A stretch of DNA of 64,000 bases from positions 186,001 to 250,000 of the forward strand of contig CALUNW010000003.1 of NCBI GenBank assembly GCA_944322145.1, given 5' to 3'. The notes beneath the pieces were generated by a model. The model did no database searches and was not told the origin of the DNA. It saw only the letters and a list, made by a program, of their open reading frames with translations. Source of the stretch: an uncultured Atopobiaceae bacterium (GTDB lineage Bacteria > Actinomycetota > Coriobacteriia > Coriobacteriales > Atopobiaceae). The position numbers and the translations under genes were made by a program. This document shows positions 35,924-46,029 of this stretch, in pieces (the stretch's first letter is position 1; each line of letters begins with the position of its first letter).

Positions 35924-36760
35924 ATGGCAGTCAAGCACCTCAAGCCCACGAGCGCCGGCAGGCGTTTCCAGACGGTCTCGGACTTCTCCGAGATCACCTG
36001 CACCAAGCCCGAGAAGTCCCTTCTCGAGCCCCTGCCCAAGAAGGCCGGCCGCAACAACAACGGCCGTATCACCACCCGTCACCAGGGCGGCGGCAACAAG
36101 CGTCAGTACCGCAAGATCGACTTCAAGCGCCGCATGGACGACGTGCCGGCCAAGGTCGCCACGATCGAGTACGACCCCAACCGCTCCGCTCGCATCGCGC
36201 TGCTGCACTACGCCAACGGCGCCAAGGCCTACATCCTGTGCCCCGAGGGCCTGCACGTCGGTGACGTGGTCCTCTCCGGCACCAAGGACGTCGACATCAA
36301 GCCCGGCAACTGCATGCCGCTCTCCGAGATCCCCGTCGGCACCCTGGTTCACGCCGTCGAGTTCCAGCCCGGCAAGGGCGCCGCTATGGCCCGTGCCGCC
36401 GGCACCTCCGTGCAGCTCATGGGCAAGGACAACGGCTATGCCGTCCTGCGCATGCCCTCCTCCGAGCTTCGCCGCGTCCTTCTTACCTGCCGCGCCACCA
36501 TCGGCGAGGTGGGCAACGCCGAGCACTCCAACATCGTGATCGGCAAGGCCGGCCGCAACCGCTGGAAGGGCGTCCGCCCGACCGTCCGTGGTACCGTCAT
36601 GAACCCGGTCGATCACCCGCACGGCGGCGGCGAGGGCAAGAACCACACCTCCGGCCGTCCGTCCGTGACGCCCTGGGGCAAGCCGACGAAGGGTTACAAG
36701 ACGCGCGACCCGAAGAAGGCCTCCAACCGCCTGATCATCCGTCGCCGCAAGTCCAAGTAG
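35924..36760 (+). CDS. rplB: 50S ribosomal protein L2
   Basis: A 278-residue L2, required for subunit association and peptidyl transferase assembly. [22 protein letters not shown] and the C-terminal [13 protein letters not shown] (with the conserved histidine) are intact. AAGAAGGGAAAGAGTC precedes ATG 35924. A 139-base gap before it holds the hairpin at 35797-35826. Confidence 0.98.
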   Translation: MAVKHLKPTSAGRRFQTVSDFSEITCTKPEKSLLEPLPKKAGRNNNGRITTRHQGGGNKRQYRKIDFKRRMDDVPAKVATIEYDPNRSARIALLHYANGAKAYILCPEGLHVGDVVLSGTKDVDIKPGNCMPLSEIPVGTLVHAVEFQPGKGAAMARAAGTSVQLMGKDNGYAVLRMPSSELRRVLLTCRATIGEVGNAEHSNIVIGKAGRNRWKGVRPTVRGTVMNPVDHPHGGGEGKNHTSGRPSVTPWGKPTKGYKTRDPKKASNRLIIRRRKSK

Positions 36761-36790
36761 TCGCAACACGAGTAGTAGGAGATAGAAAGC

Positions 36791-37051
36791 ATGAGCAGAA
36801 GTCTCAAGAAGGGCCCGTTCGTGGAGACTCGCCTCCTCGCGCGTGTCGCCGCTCAGAACGAGGCCGGCACCAAGGAGGTCATCAAGACCTGGTCGCGCTC
36901 CTCGACCATCTTCCCCGAGATGGTCGGTCACACGATCGCCGTTCACGACGGCCGCAAGCACGTGCCCGTGTACGTCACCGAGTCCATGGTCGGGCACAAG
37001 CTGGGCGAGTTCGCCCCCACCCGCACCTTCCGTGGTCACAAGGAAAAGTAG
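36791..37051 (+). CDS. rpsS: 30S ribosomal protein S19
   Basis: An 86-residue S19 with [12 protein letters not shown], the [22 protein letters not shown] core and the [14 protein letters not shown] tail that contacts tRNA and S13. GTAGGAGATAGAAAGC supplies the binding site. It sits in the canonical rplB-rpsS-rplV order. Confidence 0.98.
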   Translation: MSRSLKKGPFVETRLLARVAAQNEAGTKEVIKTWSRSSTIFPEMVGHTIAVHDGRKHVPVYVTESMVGHKLGEFAPTRTFRGHKEK

Positions 37052-37065
37052 GGTAGGGAGCTAAC

Positions 37066-37425
37066 ATGCCTCAGAACAACACCAACGAGGTCCGCGCGAC
37101 GGCCAAGTACGTCCGCGTCGCCCCTCGCAAGGCTCGCGCCGTCGTCTCGCTGATCCGCAACCTCCCCGTCGAGAAGGCCCTCGAGGTCCTGCAGTTCTCG
37201 ACCCGCGCCGCCTCCGTCGACGTGGCCAAGGTCCTGCGCTCCGCGATCGCCAACGCCGTCAACAACAACGGCCTGCGCGAGGACACGCTCGTCGTCAAGC
37301 TTGCCTACGTTGACGAGGGCCCGACGCTCAAGCGCATTCGTCCGCGCGCCAAGGGCTCCGCTTCTCGCATCAACAAGCGCATGAGCCACATCACCGTCGT
37401 CGTCGCTCCTCGAAAGGAGGCGTAG
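37066..37425 (+). CDS. rplV: 50S ribosomal protein L22
   Basis: A 119-residue L22 whose beta-hairpin ([21 protein letters not shown]) lines the exit tunnel. [19 protein letters not shown] opens the globular domain. GGGAGCTAAC precedes the ATG at 37066. It ends 7 bases before rpsC. Confidence 0.98.
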   Translation: MPQNNTNEVRATAKYVRVAPRKARAVVSLIRNLPVEKALEVLQFSTRAASVDVAKVLRSAIANAVNNNGLREDTLVVKLAYVDEGPTLKRIRPRAKGSASRINKRMSHITVVVAPRKEA

Positions 37426-37432
37426 GGAAAGC

Positions 37433-38142
<710 letters not shown>

Positions 38143-38143
<1 letters not shown>

Positions 38144-38568
38144 TGCTCGCACCTAAGCGCGTTCTGCACCGCAAGGTCCAGCGTGGCTCCATGAAGGGTC
38201 ACGCCAAGGGCAACACCGAGCTGCACTTTGGCAGCTACGGCATCCAGGCGCTCGAGGCCCACTGGATCACCAACCGCCAGATCGAGGCCTGCCGTGTCGC
38301 CATGACCCGCTACATGAAGCGTGGCGGCAAGGTCTGGATCACCATCTTCCCGGACAAGCCCATCACCAAGAAGCCGGCCGAGACCCGCATGGGCTCCGGT
38401 AAGGGCAACCCCGAGGAGTGGGTGGCCGTTGTCAAGCCGGGCCGCATCATGTTCGAGATCGACGGCGTCTCCGACGAGGTCGCCCGTGAGGCCCTCCGTC
38501 TCGCTCAGCACAAGCTGCCCATCAAGAGCAAGATCGTCACCCGCACCGAGCAGGACGGGGAGGAATAG
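38143..38568 (+). CDS. rplP: 50S ribosomal protein L16
   Basis: A 141-residue L16 near the A-site tRNA elbow. [19 protein letters not shown] and the [22 protein letters not shown] segment identify it. Translation is coupled to rpsC through a one-base overlap; rpmC follows after 3 bases. Confidence 0.98.
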
Positions 38569-38571
38569 TCA

Positions 38572-38787
38572 ATGAAGTACACCGAGATCAAGGCCATGAG
38601 CGACGACGAGCTCGCCAAGAAGCTTGAGGAGGGCCGCGCTGAGCTCTTCAACCTCCGCTTCCAGATGGCCACGAGCCAGCTCGACAACACGGCTCGCGTC
38701 AAGACCGTCAAGAAGGACATCGCGCGCGTCCTCACCGAGCAGCGCGCCCGTCAGATCGCCGCGGAGAAGTCCGCCGCGCAGAACTAG
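38572..38787 (+). CDS. rpmC: 50S ribosomal protein L29
   Basis: A 71-residue two-helix L29 next to the tunnel exit, with [26 protein letters not shown] and the [14 protein letters not shown] helix. GGGGAGGAATAGTCA precedes the ATG. The order rplP-rpmC-rpsQ is conserved. Confidence 0.97.
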   Translation: MKYTEIKAMSDDELAKKLEEGRAELFNLRFQMATSQLDNTARVKTVKKDIARVLTEQRARQIAAEKSAAQN

Positions 38788-38804
38788 ATCGCAGGAGAAT
38801 GACT

Positions 38805-39068
38805 ATGGCTGAGACCACCAGGAACGCTCGTAAGGTCGTCACCGGGACTGTCGTCTCCATCTCCGGCGACAAGTCCATCACGGTCAAGATCGACTACCGC
38901 AAGCGTCACCCCAAGTACGGCAAGATGATGACCATCTCGAAGAAGCTCCACGCCCATGACGAGAAGAACGAGGCCGGCCTCGGCGACACCGTCACCGTCA
39001 TGGAGACCCGCCCGCTGTCCAAGACCAAGCGTTGGCGTCTCGTGGAGATCGTCGAGCGCGCCAAGTAA
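38805..39068 (+). CDS. rpsQ: 30S ribosomal protein S17
   Basis: An 87-residue S17, an early 16S rRNA binder. [26 protein letters not shown] and [20 protein letters not shown] identify it. AGGAG at 38793-38797 is 7 bases from ATG 38805, so this start is preferred to ATG 38799, which is too close. A hairpin-forming gap of 79 bases separates it from rplN. Confidence 0.96.
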   Translation: MAETTRNARKVVTGTVVSISGDKSITVKIDYRKRHPKYGKMMTISKKLHAHDEKNEAGLGDTVTVMETRPLSKTKRWRLVEIVERAK

Positions 39069-39147
39069 GTATCAGTGACGAGCCCCGCCCACGTGCGTCG
39101 CACGTGAGGACGCACCTCTGGGTGGGCACACGTTCGGAGGAACACCA

Positions 39148-39516
39148 ATGATTCAGATGGAGACCATGCTCAACGTCGCTGACAACAGCGGCGCCCGACG
39201 CGTCAAGTGCGTCAAGGTCCTCGGTGGCTCCAAGCGTCGTTACGCCGGCCTGGCCGACGTCATCATCGGCGCCGTTCAGGAGGCCACGCCGGGCGGACAG
39301 GTGAAGAAGGGCGACATCGTTCGCTGCGTCATCGTCCGCACCGTCAAGGAGACCCGTCGCAAGGACGGCAGCTACATCAGGTTCGACAACAACGCCTGCG
39401 TCCTGGTCAACAAGGACGGCGAGCCCAAGGGCACCCGTATCTTCGGGCCCGTCGCTCGCGAGCTGCGCGACCACAAGTACATGAAGATCGTCTCGCTCGC
39501 GCCTGAGACGCTCTAG
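39148..39516 (+). CDS. rplN: 50S ribosomal protein L14
   Basis: A 122-residue L14 forming the B8 bridge with 16S rRNA, with [24 protein letters not shown] and the [24 protein letters not shown] segment. CGGAGGAACACCA precedes the ATG. It starts the spc-type block. Confidence 0.98.
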   Translation: MIQMETMLNVADNSGARRVKCVKVLGGSKRRYAGLADVIIGAVQEATPGGQVKKGDIVRCVIVRTVKETRRKDGSYIRFDNNACVLVNKDGEPKGTRIFGPVARELRDHKYMKIVSLAPETL

Positions 39517-39529
39517 GGAGTGAGGACGA

Positions 39530-39847
39530 ATGGCTAAGATGCATGTGAAGAGCGGCGACAAGGTCGTCGTGCTCTCCGGTAAGGACAAGGGCAAGGAGGG
39601 CACCGTCCTCCGCGCCAAGCCCGTCGAGGGCAAGGTTCTCGTCGAGGGCGTCGCCGTGGCCAAGAAGGCCGTGCGCCCCAACGCCCAGAACCAGCAGGGC
39701 GGCATCATCGAGCAGGAGGCCTTCATCGACGCCTCCAACGTGATGGTCGTCTGCCCGACCTGCGGCAAGCCCACCCGCGTTGGCCACGACGTCAACGACG
39801 AGGGCAAGAAGGTCCGCGTCTGCAAGAAGTGCGGCGCCAAGTTCTAG
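39530..39847 (+). CDS. rplX: 50S ribosomal protein L24
   Basis: A 105-residue L24, an assembly initiator with a KOW motif ([20 protein letters not shown]). The C-terminus contains [11 protein letters not shown] and VCKKCGAKF, a four-cysteine set that may bind zinc. rplE normally follows directly, but here a 770-base repeat region intervenes. Confidence 0.97.
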   Translation: MAKMHVKSGDKVVVLSGKDKGKEGTVLRAKPVEGKVLVEGVAVAKKAVRPNAQNQQGGIIEQEAFIDASNVMVVCPTCGKPTRVGHDVNDEGKKVRVCKKCGAKF

Positions 39848-39870
39848 GAGCTTGACCGCATCGCGATGGG

Positions 39871-39935
39871 GGAGCCCCCGGTATTCCTTCGAGAAGTGCG
39901 CTTCGCGAAACTTCTCTTTGGAATACCGGGGGCTC
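39871..39935. repeat. Nested inverted repeat after rplX
   Basis: GAGCCCCCGGTATTCC (39872-39887) and GGAATACCGGGGGCTC (39920-39935) are exact inverses. Inside them, GAGAAGTGCG and AAACTTCTC form a second inverted pair around CTTCGCG. In RNA this gives a long two-part hairpin with no T tract, so it may end or process the upstream message. It is the first of three different repeat structures in the 39848-40617 gap. Confidence 0.7.
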
Positions 39936-40000
39936 TCCGCGTTGCGGGCAAAGGGCTCCGACCAGCAGGTTCTTCTCGGTTGTGGGTCTTGGTGTGGACA

Positions 40001-40206
40001 CAAATCCGGATTTGGGTTCTTGGAGAACACAAATCCGGATTTGGGTCCGGAGTGGCGGGCACTTCTCGGCCTGAGGGAGACCTCGAGCTCGCGCGCAAAC
40101 TCCTGCGAGAATCACTTAACTGAGAAGGACAAGCGGATCCGATGGTCGCCACGGATGCGGGCACAAATCTGGATTTGGGTCCGTGCTAAACACAAAAGAC
40201 GATTTG
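40001..40206. repeat. CAAATCCGGATTTG palindrome array
   Basis: The perfect palindrome CAAATCCGGATTTG occurs at 40001-40014 and 40030-40043, and diverged forms occur at 40164-40177 and 40193-40206. Within each pair the copies start 29 bases apart. The two pairs surround a 120-base centre containing ACTTCTCGG (40061-40069) and ACTGAGAAGG. Flanks read CACAAATC and GATTTGGGT at each site. It resembles the other inverted arrays in layout but not in sequence. Confidence 0.75.
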
Positions 40207-40240
40207 GGTTGACGCCGATGCTGGCGCAGCGCGTGGAGAT

Positions 40241-40410
40241 GCCCTCACTCATGAGTGCGCGCGTCGAGTGTGGGCGGATTAGGGCTCTAGATGCTCTGAG
40301 TGCGCCCTTCTTGTTGGCATATTGTATCAAGTGCGCGCATCCAATGCGCGCGGGCCCGCACTGGATGCGCCGCGACGAGAAGTGCGGGCTGAGTGCGCCT
40401 GCCGTCCGGC
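40241..40410. repeat. GAGTGCGGGC repeat array upstream of rplE
   Basis: Direct and inverted copies of GAGTGCG-type sites occur (CTCATGAGTGCGCGCGTCGAG, GGGCCCGCACTGGATGCGCC, GAGAAGTGCGGGCTGAGTGC). They are more diverged than at 23738-23884. This is the third locus of the family; all three lie upstream of core transcription or translation genes. Confidence 0.65.
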
Positions 40411-40459
40411 GCGTATGCCCGGGCGGTTTGTGGACGTCCCGCGCATGTGAACGACGTGC

Positions 40460-40488
40460 TGGAATTTCTGTGTGCAAAGGAATAAACT
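40460..40488 (+). promoter_or_regulatory. Possible promoter ahead of rplE
   Basis: TGGAAT (40460-40465), 17 bases, then TAAACT (40483-40488). The -35 match is poor. A new promoter here would make sense because hairpins and repeats separate rplE from rplX, but evidence is weak. The remaining bases up to 40617 show only the rplE ribosome binding site. Confidence 0.3.
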
Positions 40489-40617
40489 GTTTCCTTGCGT
40501 CTGTAGGTAGGGAGAGTTCTGCCGCGGACGCACGACAAGGCTCCCGGCTCCGCCAAGGTCGGGAGGCACGAGGTCGGAACCCCCGTGCTGAGAACCCCAT
40601 GAGTTAAGGAGAAGAAC

Positions 40618-41178
40618 ATGGCAGACGAGAAGTACACCCCCCGCCTCAAGGAGCAGTATTTCGCCACCGTGCGCGATGAGCTCCAGAAGCAGTTTGGCTA
40701 CAAGAACGTCAACCAGATCCCCAAGATCGAGAAGATCGTCGTGAACATGGGCGTCGGCGAGGCCGCCACGGACGCCAAGGCCATCGACGGCGCCGTCGCT
40801 GACCTGCGCGCCATCACCGGCCAGCAGCCGCTCGTGACCCACGCCCGCAAGTCCATCGCGACCTTCCACCTGCGCGCCGGCATGCCGATCGGCGCCAAGG
40901 TCACCCTGCGCGGCGACCGCATGTGGGAGTTCCTCGATCGCCTCATCTCCATCGCCATTCCGCGCATCCGCGACTTCCGCGGCATCTCCCCGAAGAGCTT
41001 CGACGGTCGTGGCAACTTCTCCATGGGCGTCACCGAGCAGCTCATCTTCCCGGAGATCGACTTCGACAAGATCGACCACACCCGCGGCATGGACATCACC
41101 ATCGTGACCACCGCTCAGACCGACGAGGAGGGCAAGGCGCTGCTCAAGGCCTTCCACTTCCCGTTCAAGGCTGAGTAG
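40618..41178 (+). CDS. rplE: 50S ribosomal protein L5
   Basis: A 186-residue L5 binding 5S r[54 protein letters not shown] and the [11 protein letters not shown] core identify it. TTAAGGAGAAGAAC precedes ATG 40618. It is separated from rplX by a repeat-filled gap that is unusual for this operon. Confidence 0.98.
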   Translation: MADEKYTPRLKEQYFATVRDELQKQFGYKNVNQIPKIEKIVVNMGVGEAATDAKAIDGAVADLRAITGQQPLVTHARKSIATFHLRAGMPIGAKVTLRGDRMWEFLDRLISIAIPRIRDFRGISPKSFDGRGNFSMGVTEQLIFPEIDFDKIDHTRGMDITIVTTAQTDEEGKALLKAFHFPFKAE

Positions 41179-41239
41179 GTCAAATATCAACCGACTTCCC
41201 GGCGCCGCCGGGGAGCCAGAGTGCACTGAAGGAGGATTT

Positions 41240-41425
41240 GTGGCTAAGACATCGATGATCGTCAAGGCTCAGCGCGAGCCGAAGTTCTCGACGCGCAAGC
41301 AGAACCGCTGCCAGCGTTGTGGGCGTCCCCACTCCGTCTATCGCAAGTTCGGCCTCTGCCGCGTCTGCTTCCGCGAGCTTGCGAGCAAGGGCGAGCTTCC
41401 TGGCGTCCGCAAGGCTAGCTGGTAG
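41240..41425 (+). CDS. rpsZ: 30S ribosomal protein S14 type Z
   Basis: A 61-residue zinc-ribbon S14 with [25 protein letters not shown], using GTG 41240 after GAAGGAGGATTT. The CxxC-CxxC form is the zinc-dependent paralogue found in many Gram-positive bacteria. A CCCGGCG/CGCCGGG-like hairpin lies in the gap before it. Confidence 0.97.
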   Translation: MAKTSMIVKAQREPKFSTRKQNRCQRCGRPHSVYRKFGLCRVCFRELASKGELPGVRKASW

Positions 41426-41514
41426 GACGACGGGGCTCTCGCGTCCAGGCGCTTGCGCCATGGGTGCAGGCGAACCGGACACGCAGGTTCATCATTACCG
41501 AAGGAGAATGATCC

Positions 41515-41913
41515 ATGAAGATCACTGATCCCATTTCCGACATGCTGACGCGCATTCGCAACGCCAACGCTGCCAACAAGCCGGAGGTCTCCATGCCTTC
41601 GACCAAGGTGCTCGTTGAGGTTGCCCGCGTCATCTGCGAGGAGGGCTACATCGCAGGCTACGAGGTCGAGGACACGACCCCGCAGAAGACCCTGCACGTC
41701 ACCCTCAAGTACGGCGCCCGTCACGCGAAGGTCATCCGCGGCATCCGTCGCATCTCCAAGCCGGGTCTTCGCATCTACTCCACCGCTGACAAGCTCCCGC
41801 GCGTCCTCGGTGGCCTCGGCACCGCCGTCATTTCCACCTCCAAGGGCATGATGTGCGACCGCGACGCCCGCAAGCAGGGCATCGGCGGCGAGGTCATCGC
41901 CTACATCTGGTAA
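41515..41913 (+). CDS. rpsH: 30S ribosomal protein S8
   Basis: A 132-residue S8. ITDPISDMLTRIRNANAA opens the protein, and the C-terminal VISTSKGMMCDRDARKQGIGGEVIAYIW binds helix 21 of 16S rRNA. In E. coli S8 represses the spc operon. GAAGGAGAATGATCC precedes the ATG. Confidence 0.98.
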   Translation: MKITDPISDMLTRIRNANAANKPEVSMPSTKVLVEVARVICEEGYIAGYEVEDTTPQKTLHVTLKYGARHAKVIRGIRRISKPGLRIYSTADKLPRVLGGLGTAVISTSKGMMCDRDARKQGIGGEVIAYIW

Positions 41914-41941
41914 CTCCCGGCAGGAATGAAAGGAGACTGAC

Positions 41942-42478
41942 GTGTCTCGTATTGGTAAGCAGCCTGTCCAGGTTCCCGCCGGAGTCACTGTGACAGTTGA
42001 GGGCACCACCGTTACCGTCAAGGGCGGCAAGGGCGAGCTGACCCGCACCTTCTCCGACCTCGTCAAGATCGAGGAGGAGGGCGAGGAGCTCCACGTCGTC
42101 CGTGTTGACGAGTCCACCGCGTCCAACGCCCAGCAGGGTCTCACCCGCACCCTTCTCCACAACATGGTCGTGGGCGTCTCCGAGGGCTTCGAGAAGAAGC
42201 TCGAGCTCACCGGCGTCGGCTACCGCGCCACGCTCAAGGGCAAGGACCTCGACCTCTCCCTGGGCTACTCCCACCCCGTGATCTACCCCGCTCCCGAGAA
42301 CATCACGTTCGAGGTGCCCGACAACACGCACATCAACGTCAAGGGCATCTCCAAGGAGCAGGTCGGCCAGGTTGCCGCCGAGATCCGCATGAAGCGCCCG
42401 CCCGAGCCGTACAAGGGCAAGGGCATCCACTACGTGGGCGAGCACATCCGCAGGAAGCTCGGCAAGGCCGCCAAGTAG
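41942..42478 (+). CDS. rplF: 50S ribosomal protein L6
   Basis: A 178-residue L6 with two similar domains: SRIGKQPVQVPAGVTVTVEG at the start, and RMKRPPEPYKGKGIHYVGE at the end, which contacts the sarcin-ricin region. Translation starts at GTG 41942 after AAAGGAGACTGAC. Confidence 0.98.
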   Translation: MSRIGKQPVQVPAGVTVTVEGTTVTVKGGKGELTRTFSDLVKIEEEGEELHVVRVDESTASNAQQGLTRTLLHNMVVGVSEGFEKKLELTGVGYRATLKGKDLDLSLGYSHPVIYPAPENITFEVPDNTHINVKGISKEQVGQVAAEIRMKRPPEPYKGKGIHYVGEHIRRKLGKAAK

Positions 42479-42496
42479 CCTGAGGTAAGGAAAAGA

Positions 42497-42518
42497 CCAT
42501 TACCCCGTCAGGTAATGG
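42497..42518. other. Perfect stem-loop between rplF and rplR
   Basis: CCATTACC (42497-42504) and GGTAATGG (42511-42518) are exact inverses around CCGTCA, within the 58-base rplF-rplR gap. No T tract follows. It could be an mRNA processing or pausing element. Confidence 0.5.
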
Positions 42519-42536
42519 CACGTCTAAGGAGAAGGA

Positions 42537-42905
42537 ATGAACAAGCAGCAGGCGAAGAAGGCCGGCCTCAAGCGCCGCGAGCGCCGCGTCCGCGCCAAGA
42601 TCTTCGGCACCGCTGAGCGTCCGCGCCTCAGCGTGCACCGCACCAACGCCAACATCTACGCTCAGGTCATCGACGATGCCGACGGCAAGACCATCTGCTC
42701 CGCCTCGACGCTCGACCCCGAGTTCCGCGCCACGGGCAAGCTCGGCTCCAACAAGGACGCCGCCACCTTCGTGGGCGAGCTCGTCGGTAAGCGTGCCGTC
42801 GAGAAGGGCGTCACCGAGGTCACCTTCGACCGCGGTGGTCGCATCTATCACGGCCGTGTCAAGGCTCTGGCAGACGGTGCCCGCAGCGCGGGCCTGAAGT
42901 TCTAG
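42537..42905 (+). CDS. rplR: 50S ribosomal protein L18
   Basis: A 122-residue L18 that binds 5S rRNA with L5. The basic N-terminus ([16 protein letters not shown]), [18 protein letters not shown] and [19 protein letters not shown] identify it. AAGGAGAAGGA precedes the ATG at 42537; rpsE follows after 9 bases. Confidence 0.98.
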   Translation: MNKQQAKKAGLKRRERRVRAKIFGTAERPRLSVHRTNANIYAQVIDDADGKTICSASTLDPEFRATGKLGSNKDAATFVGELVGKRAVEKGVTEVTFDRGGRIYHGRVKALADGARSAGLKF

Positions 42906-42914
42906 GAGGATTCA

Positions 42915-43436
42915 ATGGCACGAGATCGTAAGCGCCAGCAGGACACGGATCTTCAGGAGCGCGTCGTCTACATCCACCGCGTCTCCAAGACCGTCAAGGG
43001 CGGCCGCCGCATGTCCCTCGTCGCCCTCGTGGCCGTCGGTGACGGCAAGGGCAACGTCGGCCTCGGCATGGGCAAGTCCGCCGAGGTGCCCCTGGCCATC
43101 CAGAAGGGCATCGAGGACGCCAAGAAGAACATGTTCAAGGTGCCCGTCACCGAGCACGGCACCATTCCGCACACCGTCGAGGGCCACTATGGCGCCGGCC
43201 GCGTCCTGATCAAACCGGCCATCGAGGGTACCGGCGTCATCGCCGGCGGCCCGGTGCGTCCGCTCTTCGAGCTCGCTGGCATCACCAACGTGCTCTCCAA
43301 GTCTCTCGGCACCAACAACGCCATGAACATCATCAAGGCCGCCGCCGAGGGCCTCAAGGAGCTCTCCAGCCCCGAGCAGGCCGCCGAGCGTCGCGGCATG
43401 ACCGTCGGCGAGATGTTCTGCGGGAAGGAGAACTAA
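42915..43436 (+). CDS. rpsE: 30S ribosomal protein S5
   Basis: A 173-residue S5 with the double-stranded RNA-binding-like domain ([23 protein letters not shown]) and [27 protein letters not shown]. It influences decoding accuracy and the mRNA entry site. GGAGGATTCA precedes the ATG. Confidence 0.98.
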   Translation: MARDRKRQQDTDLQERVVYIHRVSKTVKGGRRMSLVALVAVGDGKGNVGLGMGKSAEVPLAIQKGIEDAKKNMFKVPVTEHGTIPHTVEGHYGAGRVLIKPAIEGTGVIAGGPVRPLFELAGITNVLSKSLGTNNAMNIIKAAAEGLKELSSPEQAAERRGMTVGEMFCGKEN

Positions 43437-43438
43437 CG

Positions 43439-43624
43439 ATGGCTCAGTCCCTCAAGATCAAGCTCGTGCGCAGCGCCGTGGCCTCCGTCAAGAAGGACCA
43501 GACGGCCACCTGCCGCGCTCTTGGCCTTCGCAAGATCGGCGATGAGGTCGAGCAGCCGGACAACCCGAGCATTCGTGGAATGATCTTCAAGGTCAAGCAC
43601 CTTGTCACCGTGGAAGAGAACTAG
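43439..43624 (+). CDS. rpmD: 50S ribosomal protein L30
   Basis: A 61-residue L30 with KIKLVRSAVASVKKDQTATCRALGLRKIGDEVEQPDNPSIRGMI. It begins 2 bases after rpsE, with GGGAAGGAGAA in the rpsE end as binding site. The rpsE-rpmD-rplO order is canonical. Confidence 0.97.
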   Translation: MAQSLKIKLVRSAVASVKKDQTATCRALGLRKIGDEVEQPDNPSIRGMIFKVKHLVTVEEN

Positions 43625-43633
43625 GAGTCACTC

Positions 43634-44083
43634 ATGCAGCTCAACGATCTGCGTCCCGCGGAGGGCTCGCGCAAGAACCGCAAGCGCATCGGCCGCGGCA
43701 ACTCGTCCGGTCACGGCACCACGGCCGGTCGCGGCACCAAGGGCCAGCTCTCCCGTTCCGGCGGCGGCAAGGGCAAGGGCTTCGAGGGCGGCCAGCAGCC
43801 GCTCGCGATGCGTCTCCCCAAGCTCCCCGGCTTCACCAACCACAACCGCGTCGAGTACGCTCCCGTGAACGTCGCCCGCCTCGAGGTGCTGTTCGCCGAC
43901 GGTGACGTCGTGGACGCCGATGCCCTGGTTGCCAAGGGCGTCATCAAGCACAACTATATTCCCGTGAAGGTCCTCGGCGACGGCGAGCTCACCAAGAAGC
44001 TCACCGTCAAGGTGGACAAGGTCTCCGCCTCTGCCCAGGCTAAGATCGAGGCGGCCGGAGGAAAGGTCGAGCAGGCGTGCTAA
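43634..44083 (+). CDS. rplO: 50S ribosomal protein L15
   Basis: A 149-residue L15 with a glycine- and arginine-rich N-terminal extension ([20 protein letters not shown]) threading the 23S core and a C-terminal globular part. Its last 7 bases overlap the secY start, so SecY synthesis may be coupled. Confidence 0.97.
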   Translation: MQLNDLRPAEGSRKNRKRIGRGNSSGHGTTAGRGTKGQLSRSGGGKGKGFEGGQQPLAMRLPKLPGFTNHNRVEYAPVNVARLEVLFADGDVVDADALVAKGVIKHNYIPVKVLGDGELTKKLTVKVDKVSASAQAKIEAAGGKVEQAC

Positions 44084-45354
44084 AGGGAATCGCCAATGCT
44101 TTTCGCATTCCGGAGCTTCGGCAGAAGCTGCTCCTGACGGCGGGCATTCTCCTGCTCTACCGTTTTGGCGCGTATCTGCCCGTTCCGGGTGCGCCGTTCC
44201 AGGATCTTCTCGGCGCCTATCAGTCCGGTCTTTCCTCGAGCGGTGCGATGGCCGTGCTCAACCTCTTCTCAGGTGGCGCGCTTTCCCGCATGTCCGTGTT
44301 CAGCCTCGGAATCATGCCCTACATCACGGCTCAGATCATTCTGCAGCTCCTGCAGGCCGTGATTCCGTCCCTTGGCGAGCTTGCAAAGGAGGGCGAGGCC
44401 GGTCAGCGCAAGATCACGCAGTACACGCGTTACCTCACGATCGGTCTCGCCCTGCTCAACGCCATCGGCTACCTGTTCCTGTTCAGGAGCTATGGCGTGA
44501 GCCTTGCCAATGCCGGCGCGCCCGAGATTCTGCTTGACGTCCTGGTCGTCTTCACCATGGTCGTCGGTGCCCTCATGATCATGTGGCTCGGCGAGATCAT
44601 CACGCAGCGCGGCGTGGGCAACGGCATGTCGCTCATCATCTTCGCGAACATCATGTCCGGTCTGCCCACCTCGCTCATCAGCTCAGTGACCTCTGCGGGC
44701 AACATCATCCTGACGGTCGTGACCCTCGTGGTCATCGTCGCGGTCATCCCGCTCATCGTCTTCGTCGAGCGCGGGCAGCGCCGCATCCCCATCCAGTACG
44801 CCAAGCGCGTCGTGGGTCGCAGGATGATGGGCGGGCAGTCCACCTATCTGCCCATCAAGGTGAACACGGCCGGCGTCGTGCCGATCATCTTTGCCTCGGC
44901 CATCCTGTACCTCCCGGCTCAGCTCGCCGTCTTCTTCCCGAACGTCGACTGGGTGCAGGCCTTTGCCAACGCCCTGTCCTCCGGGTGGATCAACTGGGTG
45001 CTCTCCGTCCTTCTCATCGTCGCCTTCGCGTACTTCTACTCCTCGATGGTCTTCAACCCCACCGAGACCGCGGACCAGCTCCGAAAGCAGGGCGGCTTCA
45101 TCCCCGGCGTGCGCCCCGGCGCCGCGACGGCGGAGTACATCAAGAGCACCATCGACCACGTCACGCTTCCGGGCGCGCTGTTCATGGCCGTGCTCGCGGT
45201 TGTCCCGACCGTCATCTTCTGGTTCACGGGCAACCCGCTCATCCAGGCCTTTGGCGGCACGTCCATCCTTATCATGGTGAGCGTCGCCATGGACACCCTC
45301 TCGTCTATCGAGAGCCAGCTCAAGATGCACAACTACGACGGCTTCTTCAAGTAG
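44077..45354 (+). CDS. secY: Protein translocase subunit SecY
   Basis: A 425-residue ten-helix membrane channel. The N-terminal [21 protein letters not shown] and the plug-region [18 protein letters not shown] are seen, as is the cytosolic loop [17 protein letters not shown] that binds SecA and ribosomes. GTG 44077 lies inside the rplO end, with GGCCGGAGGAAAGG upstream. SecY at the end of spc-type operons is conserved. Confidence 0.98.
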   Translation: MLKGIANAFRIPELRQKLLLTAGILLLYRFGAYLPVPGAPFQDLLGAYQSGLSSSGAMAVLNLFSGGALSRMSVFSLGIMPYITAQIILQLLQAVIPSLGELAKEGEAGQRKITQYTRYLTIGLALLNAIGYLFLFRSYGVSLANAGAPEILLDVLVVFTMVVGALMIMWLGEIITQRGVGNGMSLIIFANIMSGLPTSLISSVTSAGNIILTVVTLVVIVAVIPLIVFVERGQRRIPIQYAKRVVGRRMMGGQSTYLPIKVNTAGVVPIIFASAILYLPAQLAVFFPNVDWVQAFANALSSGWINWVLSVLLIVAFAYFYSSMVFNPTETADQLRKQGGFIPGVRPGAATAEYIKSTIDHVTLPGALFMAVLAVVPTVIFWFTGNPLIQAFGGTSILIMVSVAMDTLSSIESQLKMHNYDGFFK

Positions 45355-45402
45355 GTCGTCGTCGGCAGGACAGGCTCAAGTTAGAGAAAGGCGGTAGGCA
45401 TC

Positions 45403-46029
45403 ATGAACATCGTTCTTCTGGGAGGGCCGGGTGCCGGCAAGGGCACGCAGGCCCAGAAGCTCGTTGCGGAGTTTGGCTTTGCCCACATCTCCACCGGTGA
45501 CCTGCTTCGCGCGGCCATCAAGGAGGGCTCCAAGCTCGGCAAGAAGGCCAAGGGTTACATGGATGCCGGCCAGCTCGTTCCCGATGATCTTGTCATCGAC
45601 CTCGTGAAGGAGCGTCTCGAGGCGGACGATGCCCAGAAGGGCTTCCTCCTCGACGGCTTCCCGCGCAACACCGCGCAGGCCGTCGCCCTCGACTCCGAGC
45701 TCTCTGCCATGAACCGCACGCTCGATGCCGCGCTGCTCGTCTCCGTTGAGCCCGCCGTCATCGTCGAGCGCCTGAGCTCCCGCCGCACCTGCCGCGACTG
45801 CGGCTACACCGCGCCGGCCGGCGTCGACACCTGCCCGCGCTGCGGCGGCGAGATGTATCAGCGTGACGACGACAAGCCTGAGACCATTCAGCACCGTCTT
45901 GATGTCTACGCCACCCAGACCGCTCCGCTCATCGAGTACTACAAGGGTCACTCCATTCTTAAGGAGGTTGACGGAGACCGTCCCGTCGACGAGGTCTATG
46001 CCGACGCCAAGGCTCTCCTCGGTCTATGA
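45403..46029 (+). CDS. adk: Adenylate kinase
   Basis: A 208-residue long-form adenylate kinase that balances ATP, ADP and AMP. The P-loop is LGGPGAGKGTQAQ, with DGFPRN in the AMP-binding region. The lid carries a zinc-type cysteine set, CRDCGY and CPRCGG. Its TGA stop overlaps the map start (ATGA). Confidence 0.97.
   Translation: MNIVLLGGPGAGKGTQAQKLVAEFGFAHISTGDLLRAAIKEGSKLGKKAKGYMDAGQLVPDDLVIDLVKERLEADDAQKGFLLDGFPRNTAQAVALDSELSAMNRTLDAALLVSVEPAVIVERLSSRRTCRDCGYTAPAGVDTCPRCGGEMYQRDDDKPETIQHRLDVYATQTAPLIEYYKGHSILKEVDGDRPVDEVYADAKALLGL

Noticed and set aside
39780-40607. A 275-codon frame across the rplX-rplE gap
   Set aside because: It begins inside rplX, runs through three unrelated repeat structures, and gives a Cys/Arg-rich translation with no domain.
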